Part shown: one piece after another, positions 61,362 through 64,000 of the stretch | Layout: the number at the start of each line of letters is the position of its first letter | Position numbering within the stretch: the stretch's first letter is position 1 | Source of the DNA: Methylopila capsulata | GTDB taxonomy: Bacteria; Pseudomonadota; Alphaproteobacteria; Rhizobiales; Methylopilaceae | DNA: 64,000 nucleotides | Direction: 5' to 3' | Assembly (NCBI RefSeq): GCF_016907975.1 | Contig: NZ_JAFBCY010000001.1 | Coordinates: forward strand, 1-64,000 | Made by a program: the position numbers and the translations under genes | The notes under the pieces: model-generated | The model's database searches: none | What the model saw: the letters and a program-made list of their open reading frames with translations, nothing else | What the model was told of the DNA's origin: nothing

Positions 61362-62087
61362 TTGGAAGTCATCCCGGTGCTGGACCTGATGGGCGGGCAG
61401 GTGGTGCACGCCCGGCGCGGCGAGCGCGACGCCTACCGTCCGATCCAGTCGAGCCTGGTCGCGGGCGCCGATCCCCTGGCGATCGTCGCCGCGCTTCTCG
61501 GGCTCGCGCCGTTTCGCACCCTCTACATCGCCGACCTCGACGCCATCCGCCGGCGCGGGTCCCACGACGCCGTCATCGACGGTCTGCGCGCGGCCTTCCG
61601 CGATCTCGAGATCTGGGTCGACCGCGGCGAGACCGACATCCTGGCGTTGCGTCGGAGGGCCGCCCGCGCCGCAGGCGTCAGCGTCATCGGCTCCGAATCG
61701 TTCTCCGACGTCTTCGCTCTGAAACGGGCGCTGGCCGCGGGCCCCTCCGTGCTCTCGCTCGATCACGACGCGTCCGGGCGCATGGGGCCGCCCGAGATCC
61801 ACGACAGCGCGAAGCTGTGGCCCGATCGGGTGATCGTCATGACGTTGGCGCGCGTGGGCGCCGGCGCGGGTCCGGACGTCGAGCGGCTGACCGAAGTGCT
61901 GGCGCGGGCCGAGGGCCGGAAGGTCTACGCGGCGGGCGGCGTCCGCGACGCGAGCGACCTCGACGCGCTGACCGACCTCGGCGTCGCGGGCGTCCTTGCG
62001 GCGAGCGCGCTGCATGACGGGCGGCTCGACGGCCCGACGCTCAGCCGCGCGCTTGCAGCTTCGCGGCGAACACCGCCGCGACCGTAA
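61362..62087 (+). CDS. HisA/HisF-related TIM-barrel protein of the one-carbon cofactor cluster
   Basis: The 241-residue protein resembles HisA: EVIPVLDLMGGQVVHARRG at the start, YIADLDAIRRRGSHD, WVDRGETDILAL, and the phosphate-binding KVYAAGGVRDASDLDAL near the end. Key features of true HisA catalysis are not all evident, and relatives of this subtype are found with H4MPT and methylofuran genes rather than histidine operons. TTG 61362 is preferred because GGAGG lies 10 bases upstream; a GTG at 61326 is possible. Its 3' end overlaps the convergent CitG-like gene by 47 bases. Confidence 0.75.
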   Translation: MEVIPVLDLMGGQVVHARRGERDAYRPIQSSLVAGADPLAIVAALLGLAPFRTLYIADLDAIRRRGSHDAVIDGLRAAFRDLEIWVDRGETDILALRRRAARAAGVSVIGSESFSDVFALKRALAAGPSVLSLDHDASGRMGPPEIHDSAKLWPDRVIVMTLARVGAGAGPDVERLTEVLARAEGRKVYAAGGVRDASDLDALTDLGVAGVLAASALHDGRLDGPTLSRALAASRRTPPRP

Positions 62088-62874
62088 GGTCGGCGGTGGT
62101 CCCCGGGTTGATGCCCTGGGCCTTGAGATGCAGATCGAAGGCGTCGAGCGCGCGGTCGCGGTCCAGCTCGACGTCGAGGCGCGTCGCGAAGGCGGACGCC
62201 TCTTTGCGGACGCGCTCGGCGACCTCGGGGCCGAACTTGCGCACGACATGGCTGTCCGGAAACAGGCCGAGCAGTCCGAGGTAGACGTCCTCCACCGTCT
62301 CGCGCGTCTCGTTGTGGCCTTCGTAAGCCGCCGCCGCGGCGAACACGTCTTCGAAGTCCGTGACGTACTGCAGGGCGATGCGGTCGCGGTCGGCGGCCGC
62401 CGCCATGGCCTCGCGCAGCGTGATCGTCGGCGTCGCCGCCACATCGTGCTTCTCGGCGCGGCCGAGCCCGCCGGGGTCCGCCGCGGCGATCGCCCGGTAG
62501 GCGGCGGCGGCGTCGTCCACGGTCAGGCGGCCGAGAACGCGGGCGAGCGCGAGCCGGAGAGGCTCGTTCGGGCCGGACGTGAACGCGGCCTCGACCAGCG
62601 GCGCCGCGAGCAGCAGGATGCCGAGATTGGCGTTGCAGCCCACGGCGGCGAGCGACGCCTTGACCGCGCTCTCGATACGCTCGCCGACGGTCCGTCCGGC
62701 GACGAGGCGCACCGCGGCGACCTCGGCGGCGCGTTCGAAGGTCGCGACCGTCATGCCGTGGCCGGCGCGGAAGACGTGGACGTTGCCCGGCTTGAAGGCG
62801 TTGAGCTCGGCCTGGCAGGCCGCGCGGAAATCCTCGGCGGCCTCCGAGAGCGTGAGCCCGCCCTCAGGCGGCAT
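62041..62874 (-). CDS. Triphosphoribosyl-dephospho-CoA synthase-like (CitG-type) protein
   Basis: The 277-residue all-helical protein matches the CitG family: the substrate segment ELNAFKPGNVHVFRAGHGM, CNANLGILLLAAPL and the C-terminal LKAQGINPGTTADLTVAAVF are conserved. True CitG makes the prosthetic group of citrate lyase, but no citrate lyase genes are here; CitG-like proteins are part of the H4MPT cofactor gene set in methylotrophs, where they may form a phosphoribosyl or similar linkage. The ATG lies inside the end of the RimK-like gene (11-base overlap). Confidence 0.82.
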   Translation of the reverse strand: MPPEGGLTLSEAAEDFRAACQAELNAFKPGNVHVFRAGHGMTVATFERAAEVAAVRLVAGRTVGERIESAVKASLAAVGCNANLGILLLAAPLVEAAFTSGPNEPLRLALARVLGRLTVDDAAAAYRAIAAADPGGLGRAEKHDVAATPTITLREAMAAAADRDRIALQYVTDFEDVFAAAAAYEGHNETRETVEDVYLGLLGLFPDSHVVRKFGPEVAERVRKEASAFATRLDVELDRDRALDAFDLHLKAQGINPGTTADLTVAAVFAAKLQARG

Positions 62875-63775
62875 CGGGACGCGCCAGCCGGCCCGCGAGG
62901 TCGCCGGCGAGCGCCGCCGCCACGTCGACGCCCGTCGCGGTCGTCAGCCCCTTCCAGGCGGGCATGGAGTTGACCTCGAGAATGAGAAAGCGGCCGTCCT
63001 CGGCCTCGATCAGGTCGACCCCGGCGTAGTCCGCGCCGACCGCCGCCGCGGCGCGGACGGCGAGCGCGGCCGCCTCGCCGTCGGTCGGCGCGGCCTCGCC
63101 CTGCGCGCCCTGGAAGATGTTCGTCACCCATCCGTCCGAACGTCGGATCATCGCGCCGATCGCCCGACCGCCCAGCACGAACACGCGCCAGTCGTGCGCG
63201 CCGCCGGCGGCGGCCGAACCGCGGCTCGGTACGAACTCCTGCAGGTAATAGAGGCCGCCGACCTCCTCGGGGGCAGGCAACGCGTCGTCGGGCGCGAGCC
63301 GCATCAGCCCCTTGCCCTGCGCGCCGAACAGCGGCTTCAGCACCACGTCGCCACCGATCGTCAGCCGCGCGCGATCCGCGTCGGCCGGACGCTCGGCGGT
63401 CATGGTGCGGGGGGTGGGAAGCCCGTTCATCGCGAGCATGGCGGTCGTCATGCTCTTGTCGACGCAGACCTCGATCGCGCGGGCGTCGTTGACCACCGCG
63501 ACCCCCATCGCGCGGGCGGCATGGAGAAAGCCAAGCCGCGCGGTGATCTGCTCGGTCGTGCCCGCCGGGATCAGCCGCACGAAGATCGCCGCCGGCAGCC
63601 GGCCCTCGAGGCCGGGGATCACGAGGCCCGGCCGTCCGCTCGCGAGGTCGAAGCCGCACTCGGTCATGGACCGGATCAGCGGCCGCAGCCCCTCGCGCTC
63701 GACCGCGCGGGCGAGGCCATGGCTGTGCCAGTCGGCTTTCTCGGTGAAGATAACGACGGCGTTCTCGGCGATCAT
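62864..63775 (-). CDS. RimK-family ATP-grasp ligase (MptN-like)
   Basis: The 303-residue protein is a RimK-type ATP-grasp ligase: VDKSMTTAMLAMNGLPTPRT, VVLKPLFGAQGKGLMRL (ATP-binding lid), the loop HDWRVFVLGGRAIGAMIRRS and the metal site YAGVDLIEAEDGRFLILEVNSMP. In archaea MptN adds glutamate to tetrahydromethanopterin; methylotrophic bacteria carry a homologue in their H4MPT gene set. It is the first gene of a leftward pair with the CitG-like gene. ATG 63775 gives a normal start; the frame open to 63901 runs into the terminator of the next gene. Confidence 0.82.
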   Translation of the reverse strand: MIAENAVVIFTEKADWHSHGLARAVEREGLRPLIRSMTECGFDLASGRPGLVIPGLEGRLPAAIFVRLIPAGTTEQITARLGFLHAARAMGVAVVNDARAIEVCVDKSMTTAMLAMNGLPTPRTMTAERPADADRARLTIGGDVVLKPLFGAQGKGLMRLAPDDALPAPEEVGGLYYLQEFVPSRGSAAAGGAHDWRVFVLGGRAIGAMIRRSDGWVTNIFQGAQGEAAPTDGEAAALAVRAAAAVGADYAGVDLIEAEDGRFLILEVNSMPAWKGLTTATGVDVAAALAGDLAGRLARPDAA

Positions 63776-63892
63776 GAAGGCTCGGCGAAGAAAAGAAGAG
63801 AAACGGGCGCGGGACCATAGCGTCCGGGCGGTCTTAGCACGACCGGCTCCGGTCGCGACTCCGGGACGCGGGGGCGCGCCCCGAACGCGAAA

Positions 63893-63917
63893 CCCCCGCA
63901 TCCTTTCGGACGCGGGG
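63893..63917 (-). terminator. Terminator after the MFS transporter gene
   Basis: CCCCCGCATCC (63893-63903) pairs with GGACGCGGGGG (63907-63917) around a 3-4 base TTT/TTTC loop, with one A-C mismatch. It lies 30 bases downstream (leftward) of the stop at 63948 and 118 bases upstream of the MptN-like ATG. Confidence 0.7.
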
Positions 63918-63947
63918 GCGCTCGTCGCGACGCTCAGCCTGAAGCGA

Positions 63948-64000
63948 TCAGGCGTGGTCGTAGGTGTTGGTGTCGCGGTCCTTGGTCTCCGGCACGAAGA
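63948..64000 (-). CDS. Probable MFS transporter, C-terminal end (5' part outside window)
   Basis: Only the last 16 codons and the stop are present. They read F-V-P-E-T-K-D-R-D-T-N-T-Y-D-H-A. The P-E-T-K-D/G-R sequence is typical of the end of the last helix in sugar-porter and metabolite-H+ symporter branches of the major facilitator superfamily. The evidence is short, so the substrate is unknown and even the family is tentative. A terminator hairpin follows. Confidence 0.4.
   Translation of the reverse strand, partial: FVPETKDRDTNTYDHA

Noticed and set aside
61362..62087. Histidine biosynthesis gene hisA
   Set aside because: No other his gene is adjacent; the setting and sequence point to the HisA-related protein of the H4MPT gene set.
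62041..62874. Citrate lyase prosthetic-group synthesis (citG)
   Set aside because: No citC, citD, citE, citF or citX gene is present and the neighbours are one-carbon cofactor genes.
1..64000. tRNA, rRNA, CRISPR array, prophage or insertion sequence
   Set aside because: I looked for cloverleaf sequences, regular spacer repeats, transposase and integrase motifs and found none. Short RNA genes could still be missed by eye.

Overview
The window reads as chromosomal DNA of a very G+C-rich, codon-biased alphaproteobacterium of the Hyphomicrobiales (Rhizobiales), most likely a methylotroph. The methylotroph reading rests mainly on the right end. There, homologues of the tetrahydromethanopterin (H4MPT) and methylofuran cofactor genes (an MfnF-type protein, an ATP-grasp ligase, a HisA-like barrel, a CitG-like protein and a RimK/MptN-like ligase) sit beside folB and folK. 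The order of trpD, trpC, moaC and moeA, the DUF1236 protein and the class of dispersed palindromic repeats also fit Hyphomicrobiales. Coding density is high, most operons have 4-14 base stop/start overlaps, and I see no tRNA, rRNA, CRISPR array, transposase or phage gene.

Layout. 1-5.3 kb: the 3' end of a succinyl-CoA synthetase alpha gene, then a GntR/FCD regulator and an operon of a second, divergent SucC/SucD-like acyl-CoA synthetase pair, a PanE-like reductase and a fumarylacetoacetase-family enzyme. 5.3-7.8 kb: a small acidic protein and a CPA2-type K+/H+ antiporter with a TrkA-N domain. 7.9-13.5 kb: a divergent glycan cluster (UDP-galactopyranose mutase and glycosyltransferase leftward, clan-A glycosidase and ABC exporter rightward). 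13.5-16.9 kb: a leftward set of class I Fe-S fumarase, hotdog thioesterase, Rrf2 regulator and Crp/Fnr regulator. 17-20.5 kb: a single-chain MmeI-like restriction-modification enzyme. 20.5-24.2 kb: SDR, GH15 glycosidase, DUF1236 protein and cupin. 24.4-31.9 kb: moeA, moaC, two membrane proteins, trpC, a LysE exporter on the other strand, trpD, trpG, the N-end-rule transferase Bpt and an RDD protein. 32-36 kb: a DsbA-like oxidase, a small unknown protein, an M48 peptidase and an aminotransferase. 36-42.4 kb: a seven-gene MoxR/Bat operon. 42.6-43.7 kb: a short-type 6-phosphogluconate dehydrogenase. 43.7-52.7 kb: a four-gene RND efflux operon. 53-53.8 kb: a FhuF-like reductase. 53.9-58.4 kb: Calvin-cycle genes cbbF-cbbP-rpe-cbbY divergent from a CbbR/QscR-type LysR gene. 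58.4-63.8 kb: folK, folB and the one-carbon cofactor genes. The window ends in the 3' end of a probable MFS transporter.

How it fits together. The right third links central carbon and one-carbon metabolism: ribulose-bisphosphate formation with its LysR regulator next to genes for the formaldehyde-oxidation cofactors, with pterin enzymes (FolB, FolK) supplying an early step. Four long imperfect palindromes of the dispersed intergenic type lie between or at the ends of genes, and one accompanies a break in the usual trpD-trpC-moaC-moeA order. The least explained regions are the GntR/acyl-CoA synthetase operon, the glycan cluster with its large inverted repeat, and the palindromes near the restriction enzyme and cbbR starts.
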